64,000 nucleotides of DNA from NCBI GenBank assembly GCA_003001975.1, contig PVUG01000012.1, positions 62,001 through 126,000 on the forward strand, written 5' to 3'. Below are positions 27,313-36,702 of the stretch, one piece after another. This DNA is from Martelella mediterranea. Lineage in GTDB: Bacteria > Pseudomonadota > Alphaproteobacteria > Rhizobiales > Rhizobiaceae. A program made the translations under genes and the position numbers. The notes below the pieces were generated by a model, which saw only the letters and a list, made by a program, of their open reading frames with translations, had not been told where the DNA came from and did no database searches. Every line of letters starts with the position of its first letter. Positions within the stretch are counted from its first letter, which is position 1.

Positions 27313-27602
27313 GCCTTGCCACACACGTTTATGCGCCGTCCGGGACTTTTCCAAAGTGCCGTGGCGGCGAATTGCGTGTGTTGTTTGAGAACCGGTTGCG
27401 CTTTTCCAACAAACCGCGTATAAGCGCGCCGTCCGAGCGGAATGCCGACAGGTTTTCCTCCCGGACATTTTGAATGTGCACCTTTTTCGATATCGGGAAA
27501 GCGTGCACCGGAACAGGCCGGCAGGGCATGCCGTGTGTGTTCTCAATGCCAAAGGCCCCGGATTTCTTCGTCCGGTGCAATTAACAACAACGGAGTAGCA
27601 AA

Positions 27603-27803
27603 ATGCCCAAGATGAAGACGAAATCGTCGGTCAAGAAGCGTTTCAAGCTGACCGCGAGCGGCAAGGTCAAGGTCGCGGCTGCAGGCAAGCAGCACGGCAT
27701 GATCAAGCGTTCCAACAAGTTTATCCGTGATGCGCGCGGCACGATGGTCCTGTCCGATCAGGACGCCAAGATCGTCAAGCAGTTCATGCCCTACGGCAAG
27801 TAA
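27603..27803 (+). CDS. rpmI: 50S ribosomal protein L35
   Basis: The 66-residue basic protein begins [17 protein letters not shown] and contains K-Q-H-G-M-I-K-R-S and the C-terminal M-P-Y-G-K, all typical of L35. An ACGGAG ribosome site precedes it. The 290 bases between infC and this gene contain no other gene. They include a few short dyads (for example GTGCAC words) that could belong to an RNA leader, but I could not define one. Confidence 0.97.
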   Translation: MPKMKTKSSVKKRFKLTASGKVKVAAAGKQHGMIKRSNKFIRDARGTMVLSDQDAKIVKQFMPYGK

Positions 27804-27851
27804 CGCCCGCAAAATTTTAACGCATTCCGATAGATTTCAAGGAGAACCGAT

Positions 27852-28256
27852 ATGGCTCGCGTAAAACGTGGCGTTACAGCACACGCCAAGCACAAGAAAG
27901 TCGTCAAGCAGGCAAAAGGCTTTTACGGCCGCCGCAAGAACACCATCCGCACGGCCAAGGCTGCTGTCGACAAGTCGAAGCAGTACGCCTACCGCGACCG
28001 CAAGGTCAACAAGCGCAATTTCCGCGCTCTGTGGGTCCAGCGCATCAATGCCGCTGTGCGTGAGCATGGCCTGACCTATGGCCGCTTCATCGACGGCCTG
28101 AACAAGGCCGGCATCGAAGTTGACCGCAAGGTCCTGTCCGACATGGCCATTCATGAGCCGGAAGCATTTGCAAGCATCGTTGCAGCTGCCAAGAAGGGCC
28201 TCGAGTACCTCAAGAAAGAGGGCACGGCCAACGAGTTTGAAAGCGCGGTTGCATAA
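27852..28256 (+). CDS. rplT: 50S ribosomal protein L20
   Basis: The N-terminus [16 protein letters not shown] is the L20 signature, followed by [11 protein letters not shown] and Y-A-Y-R-D-R. The protein is 134 residues, slightly longer than the usual 118 because of a C-terminal tail rich in K, E and A, as is common in alphaproteobacteria. It follows rpmI by 48 bases and ends at a strong terminator. Confidence 0.97.
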   Translation: MARVKRGVTAHAKHKKVVKQAKGFYGRRKNTIRTAKAAVDKSKQYAYRDRKVNKRNFRALWVQRINAAVREHGLTYGRFIDGLNKAGIEVDRKVLSDMAIHEPEAFASIVAAAKKGLEYLKKEGTANEFESAVA

Positions 28257-28297
28257 GCCAGCGCTTCCCAAGCTCTTTTGAAATTCTACCTTTTGGG

Positions 28298-28330
28298 AAA
28301 CCCGCGCTGGCAGGACCAGTGCGGGTTTTT
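28298..28330 (+). terminator. Terminator of infC-rpmI-rplT
   Basis: AAACCCGC pairs with GCGGGTTT and an inner CTGG pairs with CCAG around a 5-base loop. Five T bases follow. This is a classic rho-independent terminator and separates the ribosomal genes from pheST. Confidence 0.9.
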
Positions 28331-28409
28331 CATTTTCAAATCACGAAAGTCATGTATCTGGCCGAGGGGCGAGCGGAGCGGGTCCGCTCCGGCAGGAAAG
28401 AGATAAGAG

Positions 28410-29492
28410 ATGTCCGATCTTGAGGATCTGAAACAGAAGCTGATGGACGAGATCGCCGGGGCGGCGGACGAGGCGGCAATCGAAGCCGTGCGCGTTTCCG
28501 CCATCGGCAAGAAAGGTTCGGTCTCCGAGCTTTTGAAAACGCTCGGCAAGATGGACCCGGAAGAGCGCAAGACGCGCGGGGCGGCCATCAATGCGCTGCG
28601 CAACGAGGTCGGCGAGGCGATTGCCGCCCGCAAGGCCGCGCTGAAGGATGCAGCGATTGCCGCGCGGCTGAAGGCGGAGACCGTGGACGTCACGCTGCCC
28701 GTTCGTCCGTCGCCGTCGCTGTCCGGCCGCATCCATCCGGTCAGTCAGGTGATCGACGAGATCACCGCCATTTTCGGCGATATGGGCTTTTCGATTGCCG
28801 AAGGACCGGAAATCGAGACCGACTATTATAATTTCACCGCGCTGAACTTCCCCGAAGGGCATCCCGCGCGCGAAATGCACGACACCTTCTTCTTCAATCC
28901 GGATGAGAACGGTGAGCGCAAGGTTTTGAGAACCCATACCTCGCCGGTGCAGATCCGCACGATGGAGAGCCAGGAACCGCCGATCCGTGTTGTCATTCCC
29001 GGCAAGACCTATCGCCAGGACAGCGATGCGACGCACTCGCCGATGTTTCATCAGCTTGAAGGCCTCGTCATCGACAAGACCACCCATGTCGGCCATCTGC
29101 GCTGGACGCTGGAAGAATTCTGCAAGGCGTTCTTCGAGGTCGACACCGTCACCATGCGTTTCCGCCCGTCCTTCTTCCCCTTCACCGAGCCGTCTTTCGA
29201 GGTCGACATTCAGTGCGACCGTTCCGGCGAGCAGGTGAAGTTTGGAACCGGCACGGACTGGATGGAAATCCTCGGCTGCGGCATGGTGCACCCGAATGTG
29301 CTGCGCTATTGCGGCCTCGACCCGGATGTCTATCAGGGCTTTGCCTGGGGCATGGGCCTCGACCGCATCGCCATGCTGAAATACGGCATGCCGGACCTCA
29401 GAGACTTCTTCGCCGCGGACGAACGCTGGACATCGCATTACGGCTTCCGCCCGCTCGATATTCCGACGCTGTTCGGCGGGTTGAGTTCGTGA
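28410..29492 (+). CDS. pheS: Phenylalanyl-tRNA synthetase alpha subunit
   Basis: The alpha chain carries the class II catalytic core that charges tRNA-Phe. Motif 2 region F-R-x-D-S/T is represented by [18 protein letters not shown]. The phenylalanine pocket G-S-G-M/G-C-G-M-V-H appears as [11 protein letters not shown]. Motif 3 is [11 protein letters not shown]. The N-terminal 90 residues form the tRNA-binding coiled coil. The 360-residue length is normal. Its TGA overlaps the ATG of the next gene. Confidence 0.97.
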   Translation: MSDLEDLKQKLMDEIAGAADEAAIEAVRVSAIGKKGSVSELLKTLGKMDPEERKTRGAAINALRNEVGEAIAARKAALKDAAIAARLKAETVDVTLPVRPSPSLSGRIHPVSQVIDEITAIFGDMGFSIAEGPEIETDYYNFTALNFPEGHPAREMHDTFFFNPDENGERKVLRTHTSPVQIRTMESQEPPIRVVIPGKTYRQDSDATHSPMFHQLEGLVIDKTTHVGHLRWTLEEFCKAFFEVDTVTMRFRPSFFPFTEPSFEVDIQCDRSGEQVKFGTGTDWMEILGCGMVHPNVLRYCGLDPDVYQGFAWGMGLDRIAMLKYGMPDLRDFFAADERWTSHYGFRPLDIPTLFGGLSS

Positions 29493-29911
29493 TGCAACTG
29501 CCGGAGCGCTATAAAGGGGCTGTCACCTTCGCATTCGGCGACACGCCGGCACTCATGGATGAGCTGCTGGCGCTGGTCATTGCCGGCAGGAAGACGGCGA
29601 CCTGTGGCGCGCTTCGGGATGTGACTGAATCCGGTGAGCCGATGCCCAGTGTCGGGCGCCGCGATGTCGTTCTGGATGGTCGCGGCCAGCCGGCAGCGGT
29701 CATCGAAACGACGGAAGTGAGCATTCGCCGTTTCGACGAAGTGGATGCGGGTTTTGCCCATGACGAGGGGGAAGGCGACCGGTCGCTTGCCACCTGGCGG
29801 CAGGAGCACCAGGCATATTTCGAGCGCAATGGCGGCTTTGCCCCGGACATGGAGCTCATATGCGAGCGGTTCCGGCTTGTCGACGTTCTGGGCGCGGAAG
29901 ACAACGTTTGA
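29492..29911 (+). CDS. ASCH-domain protein between pheS and pheT
   Basis: The 139-residue protein has the ASCH pattern: F-G-D-T-P near residue 16, then I-A-G-R-K-T-A-T-C-G, D-V-V-L-D-G-R-G-Q-P-A-A-V-I-E-T-T-E-V and the C-terminal F-x-L-V-D-V. ASCH proteins have a PUA-like fold, and some bind RNA or hydrolyse modified cytidines. The ATG at 29492 overlaps the pheS stop (TGATG), so it is translated with pheS, and 72 bases separate it from pheT. The open frame extends upstream to 29213 inside pheS, which is not credible. Function here is unknown. Confidence 0.88.
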   Translation: MQLPERYKGAVTFAFGDTPALMDELLALVIAGRKTATCGALRDVTESGEPMPSVGRRDVVLDGRGQPAAVIETTEVSIRRFDEVDAGFAHDEGEGDRSLATWRQEHQAYFERNGGFAPDMELICERFRLVDVLGAEDNV

Positions 29912-29983
29912 GAAAACAGAATTCGGCTGGTACGGATTTCGGCAATCCGGGCGATGGTCGACTGAAATGGTGAGACGAGAGAC

Positions 29984-32413
29984 ATGAAATTCACACTGTC
30001 CTGGTTGAAGGAACATCTGGAAACCGACGCTTCGCTCGATGAAATCTGCGAGCGGCTGACGACCATCGGCCTGGAGGTCGAAGAGGTTGACGACAAGGCG
30101 GCCTACAAGCCCTTCACCATCGCCAAGGTGGTCGACGCCAAACAGCATCCCGATGCCGACCGGCTGAAGGTGCTGACGGTGGATGCCGGGGACGGCAAGC
30201 CGTTGCAGATCGTCTGCGGCGCGCCGAATGCGCGCGCAGGGCTCGTCGGCGCGCTGGCGCGGCCGGGCACCTATGTGCCGGGCATCGATGTGACGCTGTC
30301 TGTCGGGAAAATTCGCGGCGTCGAAAGCCACGGCATGATGTGTTCGGAAAAGGAACTCGACATTTCCGACAATCATGACGGCATTATCGATCTGCCGGAG
30401 GACGCGCCGGTCGGCGCAAGCTTTGCCGAATATGCAGGCCTTGACGATCCGGTCATCGAAATCAACCTGACGCCGAACCGGCCGGACTGCACCAGCATTT
30501 TCGGCATTGCCCGCGACCTGGCGGCCTCCGGTCTCGGCACGCTGAAGACGAAACCCGCGCCGTCCTTCGCGGTCGAAGGCGATATGCCGGTTTCGCTGAC
30601 GCTCGATTTCGCTGAGGACGACAAATATCTCTGCCCCGGTTTCGCGCTGCGTCTGGTGCGCGGCGTCAAGAACGGCCCGAGCCCGAAATGGATGCAGCAG
30701 CGGCTGATCGCCATCGGCCTGCGTCCGATCAATGCGCTGGTCGATATCACCAATTACATGACCTTCGATCAGGGCCGCCCGATGCATGTTTTCGACGCGG
30801 CCAAGGTCAAGGGCGGGCTGACCGTGCGCCGCGCAACGGCCGGCGAGAAAATTCTGGCGCTCGATGAACGTGAATATGAATTGAATCATGACAATGTTGT
30901 CATTGCCGATGACAATGGTGTGGAATCCATCGGTGGCGTCATGGGCGGCGAGCATTCCGGCTGCGATGAAAACACCACCGATGTGCTGATCGAATCGGCG
31001 CTGTGGGACCCGATGAACATCGCCCGCACCGGCCGCACGCTCGGCATCATCACCGATGCCCGCTATCGTTTCGAACGCGGCGTTGATCCGGAATACATGG
31101 TGCCGGGGCTTGAGCGCACCACCGAACTGGTGCTGGAGCTCTGCGGCGGTGCGGCGAGTGAAAAGACGGTGACCGGGTATGACGGTTATCAGCCCAAAAT
31201 CGTCGAATATCCGTTCTCCGAGGTCAAGCGACTGACCGGTCTCGATGTTTCGGCGGCAGAAAGCCGCGATATCCTGACCCGGCTTGGTTTTGCCGTTGAG
31301 GGTAATGGCGAGACGGTGTCCGTCGCCGTGCCCTCCTGGCGGCCGGATGTGGAAGGCAAGGCCGATCTGGTCGAAGAGGTGATGCGCATTCACGGCGTTG
31401 ACAGCATCAAGCCGGAAGCGCTGCCGACGCTTGGCGCGGTCAATGAAAAGATCCTGACGCCGCTGCAGATCCGCTCGCGCGCCGCCCGGCGGGAGCTGGC
31501 CGCGCGCGGCATGATGGAGGCCGTCACCTGGTCGTTCATCTCCGAGGCGGAGGCGACGCTTTTCGGCGGCGGTGCGCCGGCGCTGAAGCTTTCCAATCCG
31601 ATTGCGGCCGACATGTCCGATATGCGCCCGTCGCTGCTGCCGGGGCTTCTGGCCGCCGCCAAGCGCAATGCCGCCATCGGCCATGGCGATGTGGCGCTGT
31701 TCGAAGTCTCCGGGACCTATGAAAACGACACGCCCAAGGGCCAGCGCCGCGTTGCAGGCGGTGTGCGTCGCGGCTCCGCCACGCTTTCAGGCGCAGGCCG
31801 CATGTGGTCGAACGGCGAAACGGGTGCTGGCCGTGGCGTTGGCGTGTTCGATGCCAAGGCCGATGCGCTTGCCGTTCTGGAAGCTTGCGGCATGCCGATG
31901 GGCAATGTGCAGATCGTCGCCGGCGGGCCGGACTGGTATCACCCCGGCCGTTCGGGCACCATCAAAATGGGACCGAAGATTGTGCTCGGCCATTTCGGCG
32001 AGTTCCATCCGAAAGTGCTGGAAACACTGGATGTTTCCGGAAAGCTGGCCGGTTTCGAAATCTTCGTCGATGCCATTCCCGCGCCGAAGAAAAAGGCGAC
32101 CCGCACCAAGCCGGCGCTGACGCTGTCGCCGTTCCAGGCCGTCTCCCGCGACTTCGCCTTCGTCGTTGACCGCGATATCGAGGCGGCGGCAATCGAACGC
32201 GCCGCAGCCGGCGCCGACCGCAAGCTGATCACCGGCGTTACCGTCTTCGATATCTTCGAAGGCGCTTCGGTGGGCGAAGGCAAGAAGTCGGTCGCCATCG
32301 AAGTCGCAATCCAACCGGCGGACCGCACGCTGACGGATGAGGATTTCGAGGCGCTGATGAAGAAGATTATTGCCAATGTCGAAAAGTCGACGGGCGGTGT
32401 GATCCGCGCCTGA
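29984..32413 (+). CDS. pheT: Phenylalanyl-tRNA synthetase beta subunit
   Basis: The 809-residue beta chain has all expected domains: an N-terminal tRNA-binding EMAP/OB domain (about 40-150, with A-D-R-L-K-V-L), a B3/B4 editing region (about 210-380, with N-A-L-V-D-I-T-N-Y), a B5 domain (about 410-475), the catalytic-like core, and the C-terminal anticodon-binding FDX-ACB domain (715-808). It forms an alpha2-beta2 enzyme with PheS. Confidence 0.97.
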   Translation: MKFTLSWLKEHLETDASLDEICERLTTIGLEVEEVDDKAAYKPFTIAKVVDAKQHPDADRLKVLTVDAGDGKPLQIVCGAPNARAGLVGALARPGTYVPGIDVTLSVGKIRGVESHGMMCSEKELDISDNHDGIIDLPEDAPVGASFAEYAGLDDPVIEINLTPNRPDCTSIFGIARDLAASGLGTLKTKPAPSFAVEGDMPVSLTLDFAEDDKYLCPGFALRLVRGVKNGPSPKWMQQRLIAIGLRPINALVDITNYMTFDQGRPMHVFDAAKVKGGLTVRRATAGEKILALDEREYELNHDNVVIADDNGVESIGGVMGGEHSGCDENTTDVLIESALWDPMNIARTGRTLGIITDARYRFERGVDPEYMVPGLERTTELVLELCGGAASEKTVTGYDGYQPKIVEYPFSEVKRLTGLDVSAAESRDILTRLGFAVEGNGETVSVAVPSWRPDVEGKADLVEEVMRIHGVDSIKPEALPTLGAVNEKILTPLQIRSRAARRELAARGMMEAVTWSFISEAEATLFGGGAPALKLSNPIAADMSDMRPSLLPGLLAAAKRNAAIGHGDVALFEVSGTYENDTPKGQRRVAGGVRRGSATLSGAGRMWSNGETGAGRGVGVFDAKADALAVLEACGMPMGNVQIVAGGPDWYHPGRSGTIKMGPKIVLGHFGEFHPKVLETLDVSGKLAGFEIFVDAIPAPKKKATRTKPALTLSPFQAVSRDFAFVVDRDIEAAAIERAAAGADRKLITGVTVFDIFEGASVGEGKKSVAIEVAIQPADRTLTDEDFEALMKKIIANVEKSTGGVIRA

Positions 32414-32465
32414 ATTGCCGGCGCGGAAATGCCCACGGACGATTGTGTCCGCATACAATGTTTGC

Positions 32466-32495
32466 AAACGGCCCGGCCTTGAAACCGGGTCGTTT
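32466..32495 (+). terminator. Terminator of pheT
   Basis: AAACGGCCCGG pairs with CCGGGTCGTTT (11 bp, one G-T pair) around an 8-base loop, and the stem ends in TTT. It lies 52 bases after the pheT stop. Confidence 0.75.
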
Positions 32496-32678
32496 GTCAG
32501 ACGGCTGACAAAGCTCGCCCCACTCTCTTTCGTCACCCTCGGGACAAGCCCGAGGGTCTAAGCACGCATGAACGCGACAAGCGTATCGGGTAAAAAGTCA
32601 ATTTCAAACAAATCATTACGGACCGCCAACGCCGCTCGTGCTGAGCCGTGGTTAGATCCTCGGGACAAGCCCGAGGAT
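32493..32678. repeat. Extragenic palindrome module, second copy of the family at 11591 and 14783
   Basis: The module starts with the hairpin TTTGTCAG, ACGG, CTGACAAA (32493-32512). Two 9-bp palindromes follow: 32535-32557 (ACCCTCGGG, loop ACAAG, CCCGAGGGT) and 32656-32678 (ATCCTCGGG, loop ACAAG, CCCGAGGAT). They face each other, with GTCA words outside and TCTA/TAGA words inside. The complement of 32495-32520 matches 11704-11729 with only a few differences, which links this module to the one after the dpp-like operon. Confidence 0.75.
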
Positions 32679-32764
32679 GACGTCCGTAAAAAGAATAGGT
32701 TTGCTTTGCCGTCCACGCAGAAAACCAGTGTCACGACCTCTGGCCCATTGCATGAAGCGGGCTG

Positions 32765-34480
32765 TTAAAGCGCGAGTGACCACACCTTCGCCGACTTGAC
32801 CGCGCCTTCGCGAATTCTGAGCGAATGCACGGGATCGAAGCCGGCAATGCGCTTGGTGCCGGTCCAGCGGCCGTTGTCTGCGAAGACCTCGACCGATCCG
32901 ATATCGAGAAACACCCGGATGTGGCTCGGCGTGGCGCCGGGCGCGATGTAGTCAGGGCTCTGTTCCTTGCTGTCATCCAGATAGATCAGCCGCAGGCCTT
33001 CGTCGTCCACCTTCACCATGATCTCGATATTGTTGTGGTAGAGGTCGAGTTCGAAGGGGCCGTCATTGCGGTCCAGTTCGATCACGATTTCGGCCTGCCC
33101 GCTCTCCAGCATCACGGGTTCGCCTGCAGCAAGCACGCTATCGTCGATCAGCTGATCGCGCAGCACTTCGACGCCTTCGATCGGCGGCGTCAGAAGCGTA
33201 TCGTCGGCCGCGTCATAGACGATGTTGCGCGGCAGCGTCATGGCGGTGGGAAAGTCGATTTCGGGTGCGGCGTCGGCCCAGTTGGCGAGCCAGCCGATGC
33301 CCACGGGCGTTCCCTGATCGAGGAAGGCCTGAAAGGCATAATTATCGGTGGCGAAATCGAGTTCCTGCTCGAAATCGGGTGTAAAGCTGCTGCCGTCGAA
33401 ATGACCGACGGTGGCCATGGTCAGGTTCTTGCGGCCGGTCTTCTCGTGATGGCTGTGCATCAGGCCGCAGACCAGCACCCAGCGGGTCTGCGGGTCGCCC
33501 GCCGGCCCGTCAAGCGGCAGCAGGCAGGGGCATTCGATGACCTGGGTGTTGAACCGGCCTTCACGGTGCAGAATGTCGACGAACTCCCAGCCGCCGGCGG
33601 CCGTCAGGTCGGCAGTCTGGTAAAGCAGGACCACGCCTTCCTCGCCCTGGCGGCTGCCGAGCAGCATTTTCCAGTAGCCGTCCGGCCCGCGGAAAACATA
33701 CGGGTCGCGGAAATCGAGCGTCAGCCCCTCGACCTCCGGGCGCTTGTCGATCAGCGGGTGCGCCGCGCCGGCAAAGATCAGCGATTGCGAGGTTGCGACC
33801 ATCTGGATTTCGCGTTCGGGATCGCGTTCGATCACGCTTTCGGTGAAGAACACCCGAACGCCCGCGGAATTTTCCAGCGGTATAGCCGAGCCCGAGAAGG
33901 CGCCGCCGCGCTTGTCCGGCTTGGCCGTCAGTTCCTCGGAGGGAAACAGGAAGATCGGCAGGTGCCGCCAGTGCAGGAAATCCTCCGACACCGCATGGCC
34001 CCAATGCATGGTGTTCCATGTCAGCCCGTGCGAATAATGCTGATAGAAAAGATGGGCGGAGCCATTGAAACGGCCGAAGCCGTTGGGGTCGTTCATCCAG
34101 CCGAAGGGCGGACGGAAATGGTAGGAGCCTGGCGCGGGGGCAGGGGCGTTGGCGGCATGCGTGCGCAGCACGGTGATGCCTTCGTCCAGCACCTTGGCAT
34201 CGGTGAACCAGTAAGCCACCGAAATCGTCGTCGTTTCCGGGTCGTAGGCGCATTCCAGCTCACCGCCATGGGGCACGAAGAACATGCGGAATTCATATTC
34301 CTCGGAGTTCTGCACATAGATATTGCCGAACACCTGCTCGTTCAGCGAAAGCCGCATTTCGGCAGGCGCGTGCGGATGAACGGATTTCAGCCAGACATGA
34401 AGCACGGCATTGACCGGCACAGTGCCGCGCAATTTGCGCAGGCGGGTCTCGTCGGCGGTTTTCTGCTCAAGCATGGACAT
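32765..34480 (-). CDS. GH32 beta-fructosidase (invertase/levanase type)
   Basis: The catalytic five-blade domain starts near residue 120 with the nucleophile motif W-M-N-D-P-N-G (Asp131). The transition-state motif F-R-D-P is at 257-260 and the acid/base glutamate is Glu316 in I-E-C-P. The C-terminal beta-sandwich (about 430-571) includes I-R-V-F-L-D-I-G-S-V-E-V-F. About 115 extra residues precede the catalytic domain and look like an additional beta-rich domain. There is no signal peptide, so it probably cleaves imported sucrose or fructo-oligosaccharides in the cytoplasm. ATG codons two residues apart make the exact start uncertain. No transporter is adjacent. Confidence 0.92.
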   Translation of the reverse strand: MSMLEQKTADETRLRKLRGTVPVNAVLHVWLKSVHPHAPAEMRLSLNEQVFGNIYVQNSEEYEFRMFFVPHGGELECAYDPETTTISVAYWFTDAKVLDEGITVLRTHAANAPAPAPGSYHFRPPFGWMNDPNGFGRFNGSAHLFYQHYSHGLTWNTMHWGHAVSEDFLHWRHLPIFLFPSEELTAKPDKRGGAFSGSAIPLENSAGVRVFFTESVIERDPEREIQMVATSQSLIFAGAAHPLIDKRPEVEGLTLDFRDPYVFRGPDGYWKMLLGSRQGEEGVVLLYQTADLTAAGGWEFVDILHREGRFNTQVIECPCLLPLDGPAGDPQTRWVLVCGLMHSHHEKTGRKNLTMATVGHFDGSSFTPDFEQELDFATDNYAFQAFLDQGTPVGIGWLANWADAAPEIDFPTAMTLPRNIVYDAADDTLLTPPIEGVEVLRDQLIDDSVLAAGEPVMLESGQAEIVIELDRNDGPFELDLYHNNIEIMVKVDDEGLRLIYLDDSKEQSPDYIAPGATPSHIRVFLDIGSVEVFADNGRWTGTKRIAGFDPVHSLRIREGAVKSAKVWSLAL

Positions 34481-34613
34481 TTTGGCCTTATTCCCCGCGT
34501 CTGGCGCATGGCGGATCTGAAAAACCCTAAAAAATATGCGCTATTTCTCATATTCTGCCGCGTGCCCGGTGCAAAATACATCATCTCGGGCGCTGCGGTA
34601 TCGCTCAAAAGAG

Positions 34614-34644
34614 CCCGCAAGCGCCTGTGAGGTGCGCTTGCGGG
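34614..34644 (-). terminator. Terminator of the six-gene heterocycle operon
   Basis: CCCGCAAGCGC and its complement form an 11-bp perfect stem with a 9-base loop. On the minus strand CTC and TTTT follow. It lies 60 bases past the stop of the last operon gene. Confidence 0.75.
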
Positions 34645-34703
34645 GTAGTCTTAGACCTAGTGGTCTGAGCGGTGATGTAAAGGGGGGGCGATGGTCTGAA
34701 ACC

Positions 34704-35285
34704 TCAGAAAGCCTCCATCTCGGCCTTCACTTTGGCCAGAAAATCGGCGCGCGTCCTGTCGGTGCAGTTGTTCATGTCGTAATGGGCCATGAAGGAAACC
34801 GGTGCGCCGAGCTTGATCTGGGCGCGCAGCACGCGCTTGACGATCTTCTTCGGGGGATTGCCGGCCAGAAAGGCGCGCATCGGCGTTGCGCCATAGGTGA
34901 AGACGGCGGCGAGTTTGGTGATGTGGCGCAGCGTCGGGGACAGTTTGCCGTCTTCAAGCGCGAAGGAAACGCCCGGTAGCCAGACCCGGTCGAAATAGCC
35001 TTTCAGCATTGCCGGAAAGCCGAAATTCCAGACCGGCGAGACGATCACAAGCGCTTCCGCCTTTCTGAGCCTTTCGACATAGTCTGCCACCGGCGCGGTA
35101 TTTTCGGGATAATCATGATAGCCGATCCGCTCCTGCCGGGTCAGAACCGGCTGGAAATTTTCGGTATAGAGATCGCAGTCGTCGACGTCGTGGCCGGCCT
35201 TTTTCAAACTTTCCACGACCTGGGCATGCAGAGCCGCGCCATAGCTGGTCTCCACCGGATGGCTGTAGAGAACGAGAACCCGCAT
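34704..35285 (-). CDS. NAD(P)H-dependent flavodoxin-fold reductase
   Basis: The 193-residue protein belongs to the NQO/KefF-like flavodoxin-fold family. The opening V-L-V-L-Y-S-H-P-V-E-T-S-Y-G-A-A-L contacts the FMN or FAD phosphate, and V-I-V-S-P-V-W-N-F-G-F-P-A-M-L-K-G-Y-F-D-R-V is the second family signature. It reduces flavins or quinones with NAD(P)H. It is the last gene of a six-gene operon, one base after the FAD oxidase gene. It could supply reduced flavin or recycle an electron acceptor for that oxidase, which is an inference. Confidence 0.88.
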   Translation of the reverse strand: MRVLVLYSHPVETSYGAALHAQVVESLKKAGHDVDDCDLYTENFQPVLTRQERIGYHDYPENTAPVADYVERLRKAEALVIVSPVWNFGFPAMLKGYFDRVWLPGVSFALEDGKLSPTLRHITKLAAVFTYGATPMRAFLAGNPPKKIVKRVLRAQIKLGAPVSFMAHYDMNNCTDRTRADFLAKVKAEMEAF

Positions 35286-35286
35286 C

Positions 35287-36702
35287 TCATTGCGCCTCCG
35301 TTTCGGCCAGCCCCTTGAACAGGAAATACCGGCCGGCCTTGAAATCGAAATCCGGATTTTCCCAGGCGATCATCTTGCCGGGGTTGAGCAGGCCTTTCGG
35401 GTCGGTTTCCTTCTTGAAGGCGAGTTGCAGCGTATCGGTCTGCTTCATGCCGCCTTCTTCCAGCGTGTAGCGGTGCGGGTTGAAGATCGGGCAGCCGTTT
35501 TCCTCGTGAATGCGGATGATCTCTTCCAGCCGTTCGGCCGTGGTGTAGCGCACCAGCGGCAGGCCGGAACACTGGATGGCGCCGTCGAAGCGCATGAATT
35601 CAAGATGGCCAATCACCTCGTCGCCGAAGATTTCGCACATCTTCTCCACCTTGGCGACATGATCGGGGCCGGGATACTGCACCTGAAGATAGGTGAAGGA
35701 GCCGGGCTGTTTCTTCAGCGCCCGCAGCGTGGTGTGGTTCCAGGCCAGCTCATAGGCGCGCGGCATGCCGCGCAGGCTTTCCGCCTCATCGGCACGGAAG
35801 CGGATTTCGCCCTTGTGCAGCTTCACCAGCGCTTCGAAAGGAGCCATGGCATGCGGCGCAACCATGACCACGGAGACGGCTTCGTTTTCCTTCAGATAAG
35901 GCTGATGACGGCTGAAAAAGGCATGGGGAACCGGTGCGGCAATCGGCGCGATTTCCTTGGTCAGGATGCCGTTGCTGGCGGCCAGCGCATCGGAAAAGCG
36001 TACCGCATCCATGAATGTGTCGTGCCCGACAATCACGTCGACCCAGTCATAGGCGGGCGCCAGCGGCATTTCCACTTCGGTGATGATGCCGTTGGTGCCG
36101 TAGGCGTGGCTCACCTTCATCAGGTCGCGCGCGGTCAGTTCCATCACGCGCGGCTCCGCCTCCATCGTGACAATTCTGAGTTTGAGGACATTGCCGAGAT
36201 CGCGCAAACCGCCCCAGGTGATCGAGCCGACGCCGCCGGAGCCGCCGGCGACAAAGCCGCCAAGGGTGGCCGAACTGGTGGTCGAGGGGTGAAAGCGAAG
36301 TTCCTGTCCGGTCTCTTCCTTCAACTGCTTGTCGAGCCGGGCACAGATGATGCCGGCTTCGGCGACCACGCGGCCGGCATGCACCTCCTTGATGGCGTTC
36401 ATCTTGGTCATGTCGAGAACGATACCGCCCGAAAGCGGCATGCACTGGCCGTAATTGCCGGTACCGCCGCCGCGCGCCGTCACCGGGGCGTCATGCCTGA
36501 AGGCGGTCTTCAGGACCCGGATAACCTCTTCCTCGTTCTTCGGCGAGACGACCAGATCGCCGGTCACCTGTTCGAGCTGTTCCTTCAGGATCGGCGAGTA
36601 CCAGTAGAAATCCCGGCTCTTGCGCAAAACCATGTTGGGATTGTCGTCAACGGTAATGCCGTCGAGTTCGGCCTTGATCTGCTGATAGTCCGGCATGTTC
36701 AC
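35287..36702 (-). CDS. PCMH-type FAD-linked oxidase (GlcD/vanillyl-alcohol oxidase family)
   Basis: The FAD-binding domain is clear: P-V-T-A-R-G-G-G-T-G-N-Y-G-Q (residues 74-87) is the phosphate loop, and T-L-G-G-F-V-A-G-G-S-G-G-V-G-S is the second FAD loop. The C-terminal domain has D-P-K-G-L-L-N-P-G-K-M, typical of GlcD-like dehydrogenases. The 471-residue enzyme should oxidise a hydroxy acid, alcohol or phenol-like substrate, which is not known. It starts at GTG (36700-36702) overlapping the upstream stop by four bases, or at ATG two codons later. Its place in an operon with an importer and an amidohydrolase suggests a step in breakdown of the imported compound. Confidence 0.88.
   Translation of the reverse strand: MNMPDYQQIKAELDGITVDDNPNMVLRKSRDFYWYSPILKEQLEQVTGDLVVSPKNEEEVIRVLKTAFRHDAPVTARGGGTGNYGQCMPLSGGIVLDMTKMNAIKEVHAGRVVAEAGIICARLDKQLKEETGQELRFHPSTTSSATLGGFVAGGSGGVGSITWGGLRDLGNVLKLRIVTMEAEPRVMELTARDLMKVSHAYGTNGIITEVEMPLAPAYDWVDVIVGHDTFMDAVRFSDALAASNGILTKEIAPIAAPVPHAFFSRHQPYLKENEAVSVVMVAPHAMAPFEALVKLHKGEIRFRADEAESLRGMPRAYELAWNHTTLRALKKQPGSFTYLQVQYPGPDHVAKVEKMCEIFGDEVIGHLEFMRFDGAIQCSGLPLVRYTTAERLEEIIRIHEENGCPIFNPHRYTLEEGGMKQTDTLQLAFKKETDPKGLLNPGKMIAWENPDFDFKAGRYFLFKGLAETEAQ

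Larger units (their letters stand above)
32414..32764. other. Convergent gap with terminator and palindromic repeats
   Basis: These 351 bases between pheT and the GH32 gene hold no supported gene. They contain the pheT terminator (32466-32495), a hairpin (32493-32512) that is part of a dispersed repeat, and two head-to-head extragenic palindromes (32535-32557 and 32656-32678). Confidence 0.7.

Noticed and set aside
27313-27602. Possible ribosomal-protein leader RNA before rpmI
   Set aside because: Some dyads exist (GTGCAC words and a CCGGA hairpin near 27557), but I could not build a convincing conserved structure.
29438-31684. A 748-residue open frame on the minus strand over the ASCH gene and pheT
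   Set aside because: It is antisense to well-supported pheS/pheT sequence and has no recognisable domain.
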